A stretch of DNA of 64,000 nt from Chloroflexi bacterium AL-N1. GTDB taxonomy: Bacteria > Chloroflexota > Chloroflexia > Chloroflexales > Roseiflexaceae. Location of the stretch: positions 1 through 64,000 of the forward strand of contig WYDT01000013.1 of NCBI GenBank assembly GCA_013122435.1. Reading direction: 5' to 3'. Shown here piece after piece: positions 17,806 through 26,813 of the stretch. The notes beneath the pieces are model-generated. The model worked only from the letters and a program-made list of their open reading frames with translations. It ran no database searches and was not told where the DNA came from. A program made the translations under genes and the position numbers. The number at the start of each line of letters is the position of its first letter. Positions within the stretch are counted from its first letter, which is position 1.

Positions 17806-18555
17806 TTATCCTTGTTTCTTTTTCGAAGGTTTCTGTCGTTTTGGAACAAATCCGCTCCGACGCATCAGCTCAATCAACGTGTGATCACGCCAGAATAAGA
17901 ACCAGCGCACCGCATAGTAAACACGTTTGTAGAGCTTGCTCCGGCGTACAATATCATAATCTACGAGAATAATCCGTCGTTCTGGTGCATCGGTGAGCAT
18001 CAGGTTATGCGAGCGCAACAGATTTCGCCGCACGAGAAAACTCCACAAGCGCCACGGAAGCATATGTGTTTTGTTAAGATGTGCACGTTCAGCTTTACTG
18101 GTACTCGTACGGCCATACAGATCTGGCATACTCCCAGTGTTACGGTAGAAGACCAACGAACGGCTGATAATATCACGGAGCTGTGAGGCTATGCATACAC
18201 GCTCAGCTTTGGATAGCGTTGAATAGTCGATATCATATAATTGACGGGCCTGTGCAAGAAACGGTTGTAAAACCAATACCTGGACGTGGCCATCACTATC
18301 GCGCGAGATAAGATAGTAACTTGGAATACTATGGTTTGAGCCCAGACATTCTGTAAATCGTTCAGCCGCAAACCGCATTTCACGTGCCAGTTCAACCGAA
18401 TCAGCAACAGTGCCACCTAAATCACTCTTCAGCTTGATCACATATGCCTGATCATCAGTGCGATAGACTTCGGTTTCGTTGCCTCCTGCAACCCGCTCTA
18501 CATGATAATCACGATCAAGTGGTGCAAATACTTCATCAGCATACAGCCTCGTCAT
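17806..18555 (-). CDS. Protein kinase-fold protein of unknown function
   Basis: About 249 residues from ATG 18555, chosen because GGGAG lies 8 bases upstream. An earlier TTG (18576) is less likely. Features: a glycine-containing loop (VAGGNETEVYR), YVIKLKSDLGG (possible ATP-binding Lys), SHNLMLTD (like the catalytic-loop HxN) and IILVDYDIVRR (like the DFG/DFD metal site). This resembles the YrbL/lipopolysaccharide-kinase type of small kinase fold. The C-terminus is strongly basic (PKRQKPSKKKQG). Substrate unknown. Confidence 0.55.
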   Translation of the reverse strand: MTRLYADEVFAPLDRDYHVERVAGGNETEVYRTDDQAYVIKLKSDLGGTVADSVELAREMRFAAERFTECLGSNHSIPSYYLISRDSDGHVQVLVLQPFLAQARQLYDIDYSTLSKAERVCIASQLRDIISRSLVFYRNTGSMPDLYGRTSTSKAERAHLNKTHMLPWRLWSFLVRRNLLRSHNLMLTDAPERRIILVDYDIVRRSKLYKRVYYAVRWFLFWRDHTLIELMRRSGFVPKRQKPSKKKQG

Positions 18556-19184
18556 GGGCATATCTCCCGAATACAAGGTAAGTCGTCTGCTTGTTAGACG
18601 CCTATCCTACCACACAAGTTGCATTTTATTGTAGAGATTACTTTTATGACATCTCCTGCAAATAACGTACCACCACCTCACTTGCGTTGATCCTGTGTTG
18701 ATGATCTGTTGACGATCTATTGATGGTTGTTCGTTATGCTACTTCTCAGGAAATAGCTGTTTTTACATAGCATATATCAAGGAGGAAAAGCATTTCAACT
18801 ACATGATTTTATATATATACGGCATAAATCGCTTTGAAAGCCTGTACATTGTACATATCCACGCATATTGGTATACAGGACACGCACACGAACAACCAAA
18901 CAACACCAATTGTGACAAATGTAGCAAAACATGAGCTTACGATTTACACTGCTTACTTATGATACTAAAGTCTTTATAAAACTATTATAACAAATAATCA
19001 AAAAAGTGTATTAAGAAACGAGATATTTTCATAAGAACTATGAAATGCCGTTGTAACATCTTGAACTTACTTTATACCAGAACATTCGAATGTACATAAA
19101 TTTGTATCGAAAATCCAGCTACTGCTCACTCATGTAGTAACTCGTTATCCAATATACACTTCATTCAACACAAGGAGTAGAACA
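18556..19184. other. Long divergent intergenic region
   Basis: AT-rich, no gene I can support. Near 18688-18725 there are imperfect direct repeats (TTGATGATCTG, TTGACGATCTA, TTGATGG). A strong Shine-Dalgarno-like AAGGAGGA at ~18779 is followed by a 43-codon frame (18803-18934) but 17 bases too far away. GGAGTAG at ~19172 serves the ATG at 19185. It probably holds the promoter of the adenylation-enzyme cassette. Confidence 0.4.
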
Positions 19185-20897
19185 ATGTCATATATACCAA
19201 ATTATCCTACTAAATGGCTACAAGAACTTGCAGAAGGACGACATACCGTCCAAGCAAAAAATCCAGTAAACTATCCTGCTCTAACCCTATTTCGTCCCAA
19301 TAACACCCGACGCTCATATACGTTTGCAGAAGATGCGATGCGGAACCTGTCGACATCGGATCGGCTTCTCTTCGAGCGCTTTGGCTATGGTCCAATTACC
19401 ACTATACCCTATACTTCGATCCACCATGCCTTTGAGACACAGGTGATTGCTAACCCACAAGCGATTGCTGCCCAGCATCTGGATGAGTCTATCACCTATG
19501 CGGAACTTGATCGTCAGGCGAACCGGCTCGCAGCGCTTCTCGCGCGCCATGGTGTCTCAAATGGCGACCATGTTGCACTTTTTTTGCAACGCTCAATTCC
19601 CATGCTGGTTGGTATTCTGGCGACCCTTAAGCTTGGCGCTGCATATGTGCCCCAACACCTTGGAGTTGCGCCAGAAGCACAGCTTAAACATGTCATCAAT
19701 GCCGCCTCAACCAAAGTTATCCTGACTCTGTCCGAGTTTCAGCATCTGGTTCCCGTACCAGAAGGCCATGTATGCATTGCCATTGATGAAGTCATGCAGC
19801 AGCCCTTTAACAACACGTCTGAGTATGCTATTCCATTTATGCCACACACCCAGATTGACAGCAACGATACATGTTTTGTCCTCTTTACTTCAGGCACGAC
19901 TGGCAGTCCCAATGGTGTAAAAGTTACTCACGGCAACGTCTGTAACATCCTGCTCACCGAGCCGGGCAGTCTTGGTATGCGTCCTGGCCTCAAAGTGGCT
20001 CAGATCCTGAGTATCGCTTTTGATATGGCCGCGTGGGAGATTCTTGGCTGTCTGGCTCATGGGGCAACCCTGGTCATTCGTGGTAAAGATTTTATGCAAG
20101 CCGTACGACAGGCCGATGTCGTTATTGCGACACCTTCCATTCTGGGGACTTTCGATGCTGATCAATGCCGTAACGTCAAAACCGTAGCCGTGGCCGGTGA
20201 GCCATGCCCAAAACCACTAGCAGACAAGTGGGCGTCATTCTGCACCTTCTACAACTCATGTGGCCCAACCGAAACCACGATTGTCAATACCATGCAACGG
20301 CATCATCCCGCAGCAGAAAATCTTACCATCGGGAAGCCGACTCCCAATAATACGATCTATATTCTTGATGAGGAGCTGAAGCCCTGTCCGATTGGTCAGA
20401 TCGGCGAAATGTGGGCGGGTGGTGATTGCGTTTCTGCTGGATACATCGGCAATGATGAACTTACTCAAGAGCGGTATGCTCCCGATCCATTTCTGGGCAA
20501 TGGGCGCATGATGTTCCGCACGAGAGACCTTGGTCGCTGGACCCCAGACGGTGAGTTGGAGCATTTTGGTCGCACCGATGATCAGGTCAAGATTCGCGGC
20601 TTCCGTGTCGAGTTGGATTCGGTATCAGGTGCACTTGAGTCAGCGCCATCGTGCAAACAGGCCGTCACCTTAAAGTTCGACAACCGCAACCTGGTGGCCT
20701 TTGTTCGCCCACAGACTGTCGATGTTGAAGCCGCGAAACAAAAGGTTGAAGCAAAATTGCCATACTACTGCATGCCCAAATTTGTGGTTGCCATGGACGA
20801 ATTTCCTATGACAAGCCGAGGCAAGGTAGACAAACGAGAACTGATGCGTATCGCCATTGCACAACAAGCAGCACAACAAACCCAGGCAGGGGTATAG
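19185..20897 (+). CDS. Stand-alone amino-acid adenylation enzyme (NRPS A-domain-like, AMP-binding)
   Basis: 570 residues. It should activate a carboxylic acid, probably an amino acid, as its adenylate. NRPS A-motifs in order: A3 FTSGTTGSPNGVKVTHGN (~residue 230), A4 FDMAAWE (~residue 281; the Asp in this position normally binds the amino group), A5 NSCGPTETT (~residue 358), A7 FRTRDLGRWTPDG (~445), A8 GRTDDQVKIRGFRVELD (~464) and A10 SRGKVDKREL with catalytic Lys near the C-terminus. There is no carrier-protein or condensation domain. An unusual ~65-residue N-terminal extension precedes the A-domain. Next gene begins 12 bases downstream; the three genes to 23119 look like one operon. Confidence 0.85.
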   Translation: MSYIPNYPTKWLQELAEGRHTVQAKNPVNYPALTLFRPNNTRRSYTFAEDAMRNLSTSDRLLFERFGYGPITTIPYTSIHHAFETQVIANPQAIAAQHLDESITYAELDRQANRLAALLARHGVSNGDHVALFLQRSIPMLVGILATLKLGAAYVPQHLGVAPEAQLKHVINAASTKVILTLSEFQHLVPVPEGHVCIAIDEVMQQPFNNTSEYAIPFMPHTQIDSNDTCFVLFTSGTTGSPNGVKVTHGNVCNILLTEPGSLGMRPGLKVAQILSIAFDMAAWEILGCLAHGATLVIRGKDFMQAVRQADVVIATPSILGTFDADQCRNVKTVAVAGEPCPKPLADKWASFCTFYNSCGPTETTIVNTMQRHHPAAENLTIGKPTPNNTIYILDEELKPCPIGQIGEMWAGGDCVSAGYIGNDELTQERYAPDPFLGNGRMMFRTRDLGRWTPDGELEHFGRTDDQVKIRGFRVELDSVSGALESAPSCKQAVTLKFDNRNLVAFVRPQTVDVEAAKQKVEAKLPYYCMPKFVVAMDEFPMTSRGKVDKRELMRIAIAQQAAQQTQAGV

Positions 20898-20909
20898 AGG
20901 AGGTCTGAC

Positions 20910-22307
20910 ATGACAACGCTCTATGGACACACCAAACTACCATCTGAACGAACCGTTTCACAAAAGCCCGTACTGGAACAATATGAAAGCGATGATCTTC
21001 CCAGCGAACAGGGCTATTTACAACGCCGACCTAAACACTACACCATGTCACAGTATCGACGCCTTGTCGTCCTAGTGGTTCTGGTCAACCTCGCCCTCCT
21101 TGGCTTTGGTCTTACCAGTGGCGGATGGTGGGCAGGTGGCGATATCGCACTTGGAACCCTCGCAAACCTTGTCGTAGGCAATATCGCCGTCGCTATTCTT
21201 ATTCGGCAACAGTATGTGATTAATTTTTTATTCTGGATTGCTACCAGTGCCCCAACGAGTTGGCCGCTCTCGATTCGCTGGGTTCTCGGCAAAGTCTATC
21301 ACTTCGGCGGTATCCACAGTGGCTGTGCAGGTGCTGCGACAATCTGGTTTGCCGTGCTGGTCGGCTCGATGACCTCCCAGCTTGCGAATGGATTGTCTGG
21401 TATATCAGTTGGCACCGTCGTCGTAACCTATGCACTTCTCGCACTCCTGATTGGTATTGTTGTGATGGCGCTTCCGCCGCTCCGTTCGCGCTACCACAAC
21501 AACTTTGAGTTAACTCATCGCTTTGGTGGATGGGCCGCACTCCTTTTGTTCTACGTCCAGACTATTATGTTTATCAATGATCAGCGTGGCGACATCGGTC
21601 TTGGGAGCGCCTTACTCACATCATTTGGCTTCTGGATGCTGATCATTCTCACCATCAGCATTGTGCTACCCTGGCTACGACTGCGAAAGGTCCCTGTCAA
21701 AATCGAGACACCATCAAACCATGTAGCTTTAGTCCGCTTTAATCACGGCGTTACCCCCTTTGCAGGTTCTTCAACAACTGTTAGCCGCAATCCCCTTGTT
21801 GAATGGCACTCGTTTGCGAATGTGCCCACACCCGGCGAAGACGGCTTCCGACTCACCATCTCACGTGCGGGCGATTGGACCGGAGAATTTATCGATGATG
21901 TGCCTTCGCACGTGTGGGTCAAGGGCATTCCAACCGCTGGTGTCGGCAATATCGACAAGTTGTTCAAGCGGGTAGTCTGGGTAGCCACGGGCAGTGGTAT
22001 TGGCCCATGTTTGCCCCATCTCCTTGCACAAGAAGTGCCAGCGCACCTGGTCTGGTCAACCCGCAACCCACGCAAAACGTACGGGGATAAGCTCGTAGAT
22101 GAAATCTTGTCGGTACAGCCAAACGCCACCATCTGGGATACGACTGAGCAGGGCAAACCCGATATGGTCAAGCTGGCATATGCGGCATATAAATCCTTCA
22201 ACGCTGAGGCAGTCATTGTTATTTCCAACCAGAAGCTCACACGCGAAGTCGTGTACGGAATGGAAAGCCGCGGTATTCCAGCGTATGGTGCTATCTGGGA
22301 CTCGTAA
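20910..22307 (+). CDS. TmpA/ferric-reductase-like membrane oxidoreductase
   Basis: 465 residues. Residues ~55-260 form about six transmembrane helices with His in paired positions (YHFGGIHSG and FELTHRFGGW), reminiscent of heme ligands in ferric-reductase/b-type membrane proteins. The cytoplasmic C-terminus (~residue 275 on) looks like an FAD/NAD(P)H module: a beta-rich part, then GSGIGPCLPHLL at 361-372, matching the NAD(P) loop GxGxxPxxxxL, and a terminal aromatic (IWDS). It resembles the fungal TmpA family as I recall it; this was not tested. It likely moves electrons from NAD(P)H across or within the membrane. GAGG precedes ATG 20910. Confidence 0.7.
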   Translation: MTTLYGHTKLPSERTVSQKPVLEQYESDDLPSEQGYLQRRPKHYTMSQYRRLVVLVVLVNLALLGFGLTSGGWWAGGDIALGTLANLVVGNIAVAILIRQQYVINFLFWIATSAPTSWPLSIRWVLGKVYHFGGIHSGCAGAATIWFAVLVGSMTSQLANGLSGISVGTVVVTYALLALLIGIVVMALPPLRSRYHNNFELTHRFGGWAALLLFYVQTIMFINDQRGDIGLGSALLTSFGFWMLIILTISIVLPWLRLRKVPVKIETPSNHVALVRFNHGVTPFAGSSTTVSRNPLVEWHSFANVPTPGEDGFRLTISRAGDWTGEFIDDVPSHVWVKGIPTAGVGNIDKLFKRVVWVATGSGIGPCLPHLLAQEVPAHLVWSTRNPRKTYGDKLVDEILSVQPNATIWDTTEQGKPDMVKLAYAAYKSFNAEAVIVISNQKLTREVVYGMESRGIPAYGAIWDS

Positions 22308-22354
22308 TCGACACGCTGTTATCAACTCTGCAATCTCCAACAAACGAGGTACTT

Positions 22355-23119
22355 ATGACTATTCTGATTGAGCGCAAGGGTCACGTAGCTATCATCCAAA
22401 TACATCGTCCAAAGGTGCTGAATGCCTTAAATGCTGAGGTCATGCATGAGATGGTGGCGGCGATGCAACCACTGGATCGCGACCCCGAGGTAGGCTGTTT
22501 TATCATCGCAGGTTCGGAAAAAGCTTTTGCTGCTGGTGCCGACATCAAGGAGCTTGAGTCCAAATCTTATATGGATATGTTTCACGAGGATTTCTTTGCT
22601 GGCTGGGATGCCTTCACTGCCTTGCGAACACCCAAAATCGCCGCTGTCTCAGGGTATGCGCTGGGCGGGGGCTGCGAACTCGCAATGATGTGTGACATGA
22701 TTTTTGCCGCTGAAACGGCCAGATTTGGCCAGCCAGAAATCAAACTCGGCCTTATCCCCGGCATGGGTGGTTCACAGCGATTGACCAAACTCGTTGGCAA
22801 AGCCAAAGCCATGGATATGATTCTCACGGGGCGCATGATGGGAGCCGAGGAGGCCGAACGTGCGGGGCTCGTTGCTCGTGTTATCCCCGATAACGCACTG
22901 ATGCAAGAGGCGCTGGCCGCCGCAGAAACCATTGCATCGTATGGCAAAACCACGGCGATGGTAGCCCGTGAGGCCGTGGATCGAGCGCTGGAACTGAGCC
23001 TGCACGAAGGCATTTTGTTTGAGCGACGGACGTACTATGCATTGTGGGCGACTGAAGATGCTCAAGAGGGCATGCGTGCCTTTATCGAAAAACGCCCTCC
23101 GACATTTACGGGCAAGTAA
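22355..23119 (+). CDS. Enoyl-CoA hydratase/isomerase (crotonase family)
   Basis: 254 residues, full length. Oxyanion-hole segments AAGADIKEL (~residue 60) and GGGCELAMMCD (~residue 105). Both catalytic glutamates of classical enoyl-CoA hydratases are present: E108 (GGGCELA) and E128 (FGQPEIKLG), followed by PGMGGSQRL. It therefore should hydrate trans-2-enoyl-CoA; a true fatty-acid beta-oxidation role is not supported by neighbours. Its place 47 bases after the TmpA-like gene suggests action on the product of the adenylation enzyme's pathway. Confidence 0.88.
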   Translation: MTILIERKGHVAIIQIHRPKVLNALNAEVMHEMVAAMQPLDRDPEVGCFIIAGSEKAFAAGADIKELESKSYMDMFHEDFFAGWDAFTALRTPKIAAVSGYALGGGCELAMMCDMIFAAETARFGQPEIKLGLIPGMGGSQRLTKLVGKAKAMDMILTGRMMGAEEAERAGLVARVIPDNALMQEALAAAETIASYGKTTAMVAREAVDRALELSLHEGILFERRTYYALWATEDAQEGMRAFIEKRPPTFTGK

Positions 23120-23215
23120 CATAAGAATATAAAGAGGCAGAAGCGATGAAGCAGGTGGGTTGTCCCCCGACTCACCTGTCAACACAACATCTCGTTCAAC
23201 ACAGCATCTCGCTCA

Positions 23216-24247
23216 CTAAACGCCATGCACCGCCAGCACATCGGCTAGCAAAGCAAATCCGGTGGCGATACCACCAGCCCCCGGCCCTACTAACGTCACT
23301 TCACCAAGCAGATCGGTCGTGTAAGTGAGCGCGTTGGTGGGGCCATTGACTCCAGCCAACGGATGGCTTAGTGGCAGGCGTTGTGGGCTGACACTGGCCA
23401 CTACCTGACCATCTTGCTGGGCCACCCGTGCAATGAGCTTCCAGCGCTCCCTGGCAGCACGCGCCTCGGCAATATCATCCAAGGTGATTTGCGTAATACC
23501 CTGACACGCAACATCTTCCATGCGGAGGTTTGCGCCAAACACCATGTTGGCAATGATAGCCGCCTTTCCGGCTGCATCAAAGCCCTCGACATCGCTACTG
23601 GGATCAGCCTCGGCGTACCCGAGTCGTTGCGCCTCCGCCAGCACATCAGCATATGCCGATCCAGCTTCCATCTGGGTCAAAATGTAATTGGTAGTGCCAT
23701 TGAGAATTCCCGAGACTTCATGTATTGTACATCCTGCCAGATCGCTCCATCCAAGACGCAGCGCAGGTGTACCAGACATCACCGTACCTTCATAGCCCAG
23801 ATACACTTTCTCATCCTGTGCTTCTTTCAACAGCACCTGACCATGAAGGGCAATCGGACCTTTGTTCGCCGTCACCACATGCATGCCCCGATTGAAGGCG
23901 GTGCGGATATATGTCGTGGCAGGCTCACCTGTTGTCAGATCAGTTGCACTCACTTCGACCAGCACATCTGCGGTTACCCGCTCAACCAGTTCCTGTGGCG
24001 TCCAGTCAACACGAGCCTTGCTCTGTGGGAGTTGTCCGTCCTGTTCGACAGCTTGCAGCAATTGCCCTAGATCCAGTCCGTCTGGATCATAGAGACTGCC
24101 ACGGCGTGTGGACACGGCTACCACAACGAGTTTTGCCCCGTAGCGTTGCGCTAGCCAGTCGCCCCGCTCAAAGAGGATACGTGCAAAACCCTGCCCGACG
24201 GCACCAAAACCGATAAAAGCCAAGCGATAGGTTGTCTGTTGTGGCAT
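23216..24247 (-). CDS. hom: Homoserine dehydrogenase
   Basis: 343 residues, short form without a C-terminal ACT domain. It reduces aspartate semialdehyde to homoserine (Thr/Met branch). NAD(P) motif GFGAVGQGFARIL at residues ~12-24, VVTANKGPIA (~residue 128), SGILNGTTNYILT (~residue 185) and the catalytic region EADPSSDVEGFDAAGKAAI (~residue 217) with the conserved Asp and Lys. Lacking ACT, direct threonine feedback is not expected. Divergent from the threonine-dehydratase-like gene. Confidence 0.93.
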   Translation of the reverse strand: MPQQTTYRLAFIGFGAVGQGFARILFERGDWLAQRYGAKLVVVAVSTRRGSLYDPDGLDLGQLLQAVEQDGQLPQSKARVDWTPQELVERVTADVLVEVSATDLTTGEPATTYIRTAFNRGMHVVTANKGPIALHGQVLLKEAQDEKVYLGYEGTVMSGTPALRLGWSDLAGCTIHEVSGILNGTTNYILTQMEAGSAYADVLAEAQRLGYAEADPSSDVEGFDAAGKAAIIANMVFGANLRMEDVACQGITQITLDDIAEARAARERWKLIARVAQQDGQVVASVSPQRLPLSHPLAGVNGPTNALTYTTDLLGEVTLVGPGAGGIATGFALLADVLAVHGV

Positions 24248-24385
24248 GTGCTTACACTCCTGATTATATTGACACTACATCAGGTATGATACCAGAGATT
24301 GGCTTGCTGATCAGCGTACGATTGTAGCATGCCCATGGTACACTTCCATAAAACAGAGCACTACAAAACAGATCAAGGATGTTGT

Positions 24386-25348
24386 ATGACCGAAGCAATC
24401 ACTTTCGAGGATGTTCAAGCCGCGCATCAGCGTCTACACGACACCGTCAACCACACGCCGATCATGACCTCGCGGACCCTCAATGCGCGTACTGGCCGTA
24501 CTATTTTTTTGAAATGTGAAAACTTTCAGCGTGGTGGTGCGTTCAAATTTCGGGGCGCATACAATGCTGTGAGTCAATTGACACCCGCAGCGCGACACCA
24601 GGGCGTGCTGGCTGTCTCCTCGGGAAACCATGCTCAGGGGATCGCACTCGCAGCAAAGTTATTGGAGACACCTGCCGTTATTTGCATGCCCGATGACGCA
24701 CCACAGGTCAAGGTAAATGCCACACGCGAGTACGGCGCTGAGGTCATTTTCTATGAACGTCGTATCGCAGATCGTGAAGCTTTTGGCGACCAGGTCGCCG
24801 CAGAACGCGGATTGACGGTCATTCCATCATACGATCATCCGCACATTATGGCTGGCGCAGGAACCGCTGCACATGAACTTCTCAACGCCACGCCCGATCT
24901 TGACACGGTGGTTGCTCCCGTTGGTGGAGGTGGATTGCTTTCCGGCAGCGCCATTGCCACCCATGGGCATAACACTGCCATGCGTATCTTCGGGGTGGAA
25001 CCAGCCATCGCTGATGATGTGCGCCAGTCATTTCAGGCGGGCGAGCGGCGCTGTATTGCCCCACCAACAACCATTGCCGATGGTCTGCGTGTCCAGGCAC
25101 CTGGCGCTTTAACCTTCCCGGTTATTTATAACCACGTGACTGATATTATCACCGTCTCAGAAGAGGAAATTCTGGAGACAGTCCGTTTTGCATGTACGCG
25201 ACTCAAGTTGGTGATCGAGCCAAGTGGTGCGGTTCCGTTGGCGGCTCTTTTATATAACAAACTCCCCACCAATGCACAGCGTGTTGGGGTCATCATCAGC
25301 GGAGGAAATATCGATCCAGCCGTACTCTTAAAGCTATGGGATCACTAG
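24386..25348 (+). CDS. Threonine/serine dehydratase-like PLP enzyme
   Basis: 320 residues from ATG 24386, preceded by AAGGAT; the longer frame to 24329 has no ribosome binding site. Fold-type II PLP enzyme: PLP lysine K54 in GAFKFRGAYNA, SSGNHAQG (~residue 83) and PVGGGGLLSGSA (~residue 183). No C-terminal regulatory ACT-like domain, so it resembles the short catabolic threonine dehydratase, serine racemase or hydroxyaspartate ammonia-lyase group; substrate cannot be separated by eye. With the neighbouring homoserine dehydrogenase it points to threonine/isoleucine metabolism. Overlaps the convergent gene by 4 bases (CTAG). Confidence 0.85.
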   Translation: MTEAITFEDVQAAHQRLHDTVNHTPIMTSRTLNARTGRTIFLKCENFQRGGAFKFRGAYNAVSQLTPAARHQGVLAVSSGNHAQGIALAAKLLETPAVICMPDDAPQVKVNATREYGAEVIFYERRIADREAFGDQVAAERGLTVIPSYDHPHIMAGAGTAAHELLNATPDLDTVVAPVGGGGLLSGSAIATHGHNTAMRIFGVEPAIADDVRQSFQAGERRCIAPPTTIADGLRVQAPGALTFPVIYNHVTDIITVSEEEILETVRFACTRLKLVIEPSGAVPLAALLYNKLPTNAQRVGVIISGGNIDPAVLLKLWDH

Positions 25349-25974
25349 CTACCGATGACGACCAGATCTTCCACAGGCTCAAGCCAGAATCCGCCTTGGA
25401 AAGCATACTCAACACCATTGAGAGTTGGTACTTCAGACGGATTAGCATCATCTGCGGTTGGTATATGACAGACGAGATACCCTGTCTCGGGTAGCTCCCA
25501 ACCAGCCGCAGCGAGTGCGGCAGCCGCTTGAGCCTGTGGATCTTCAGGCAACGCAGTTTGATGCTGCATACGTGGTGCTAACGCAGCAAAGTCGCCATCA
25601 CTACCTGGGCAACGCACTGCCACAGCAAGCCAGCGCTCTTGATCTATATCTGTTGTGGTTGTTAAAGCATCAGGTGCAAGCGGGATCTTCACTAAGCCCT
25701 CCTGTACAACAACTTGCGTTACTTGCAGAGGGTCACCCAGCAATATTCCATTTACCTGAGCATCATACAAACGGAACTCAAAATCGCACTGAGCATCGAT
25801 AGATCCATTCCAGTGATGGGTCAGACTACCACGAAACATCAACGTGTCGGACTTCTCTGGAGTTGATGTTGTGACATTCTCTATATTGGGAAACCACCAA
25901 AATAGACTCAGCCCTAACCCTACGACGAATAGTATCAAAGCAATACCGATAGATCGTGTAGAGATTTTTGACAT
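25345..25974 (-). CDS. Membrane-anchored protein of unknown function
   Basis: 209 residues from ATG 25974, with AAGGAT upstream. One N-terminal transmembrane segment (SIGIALILFVVGLGLSLFWWF, residues ~8-28), then an extracytoplasmic domain of mostly beta character with Cys pairs (AQCDFEFRLYD, VRCPG, LVCHIP). FRGSLTHHWNGS..DAQCDFEFRLYDAQVNG resembles a repeated beta-sandwich unit seen in adhesive proteins, but the resemblance is weak. Function not recognised. Confidence 0.6.
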   Translation of the reverse strand: MSKISTRSIGIALILFVVGLGLSLFWWFPNIENVTTSTPEKSDTLMFRGSLTHHWNGSIDAQCDFEFRLYDAQVNGILLGDPLQVTQVVVQEGLVKIPLAPDALTTTTDIDQERWLAVAVRCPGSDGDFAALAPRMQHQTALPEDPQAQAAAALAAAGWELPETGYLVCHIPTADDANPSEVPTLNGVEYAFQGGFWLEPVEDLVVIGS

Positions 25975-26069
25975 ACAACCATCCTTACGAAGAAACCACA
26001 TTTTGTAGACGAGAGGGTACCATATCACAAGGTCTTTGGAGATGACGGTCCCATCACAAATCGATGGCA

Positions 26070-26444
26070 TTACACGATCAGACGCACGCACCCAACCCCA
26101 AGCACGACCGCACCCAACCCCAGGCTGATACTGCCCACCACATTCAATCCAGCCCACAGCCAGTGTCCCTGCATCGCAAGTTGGTAGGTCTCAAAACTAA
26201 ATGTTGAGAAGGTCGTAAGGCTGCCAAGCAGCCCCGTTACCAGCGGCGCACGCCACTGCACCAGCCCTGGGTAGGTTCCAATGCACTCTAGCAAAATCCC
26301 AATGCAGAAACTGCCTAGAACATTCACCAATAGTGTGCCATAAGGAAACGCGACTCCCCATTGTTGTGCAGCCCAAAGAGAGAGCGCATAACGCAGATTT
26401 GCACCAACCACCGCCCCCAGCGAGATCAAAATCATCGTTATCAC
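26070..26444 (-). CDS. crcB: Fluoride efflux channel CrcB/Fluc
   Basis: About 124 residues, four transmembrane helices. GAVVGANLRYALSLW (~residue 8), PYGTLLVNVLGSFCIGIL with the conserved Asn (~residue 33) and TGLLGSLTTFSTFSFET (~residue 68), where the GxxTTFSTF motif forms the Na+ site and fluoride pore, are diagnostic. Start: GTG 26444 has TAGGAG 8 bases upstream; ATG 26435 is the alternative. The protein works as an antiparallel dimer to export F-. No fluoride-riboswitch motif was found upstream. Confidence 0.93.
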   Translation of the reverse strand: MITMILISLGAVVGANLRYALSLWAAQQWGVAFPYGTLLVNVLGSFCIGILLECIGTYPGLVQWRAPLVTGLLGSLTTFSTFSFETYQLAMQGHWLWAGLNVVGSISLGLGAVVLGVGCVRLIV

Positions 26445-26813
26445 AAGTGATCTCCTACGAATGTATGGAGCGGAAACAGCAAGCTGCAAACGATGTAACC
26501 ACTGCCATTTCACATGCTCAACCCTCGTTCCTCACTTTACGACCGATATACTGCACAAACAACATCAGTGACAGCCCAGCATACGATGAAACTACCACGC
26601 TCTATTCTACTCACTACCGTCAAGTGGAAAACGAAAGAGCACAGCAAAGACACATGTATCTGGGCTAGGAGCACTATATCTATGGTATACTATCGGCTAC
26701 GTAACTTGTGCAACCAAACACGAATTATTGATATAATGACTCCAAGGTAGTATGGTATATTTGCACTCTTGTTCTGTTCGTTTGAATAGATGCAAATCTA
26801 GAGAGGAACGACC

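Noticed and set aside
18803..18934. 43-codon frame after a strong Shine-Dalgarno-like AAGGAGGA
   Set aside because: The ribosome binding site is 17 bases from the ATG, no recognisable composition or homology pattern, and no conserved neighbour; more likely untranslated leader DNA.
26445..26813. Fluoride riboswitch upstream of crcB
   Set aside because: I looked for the crcB-motif core (GATGG / CTGAT type) on the minus strand and found no match; the stretch is otherwise AT-rich promoter-like DNA of the divergent ABC genes, with TATAAT at 26732-26737 but no clear -35.
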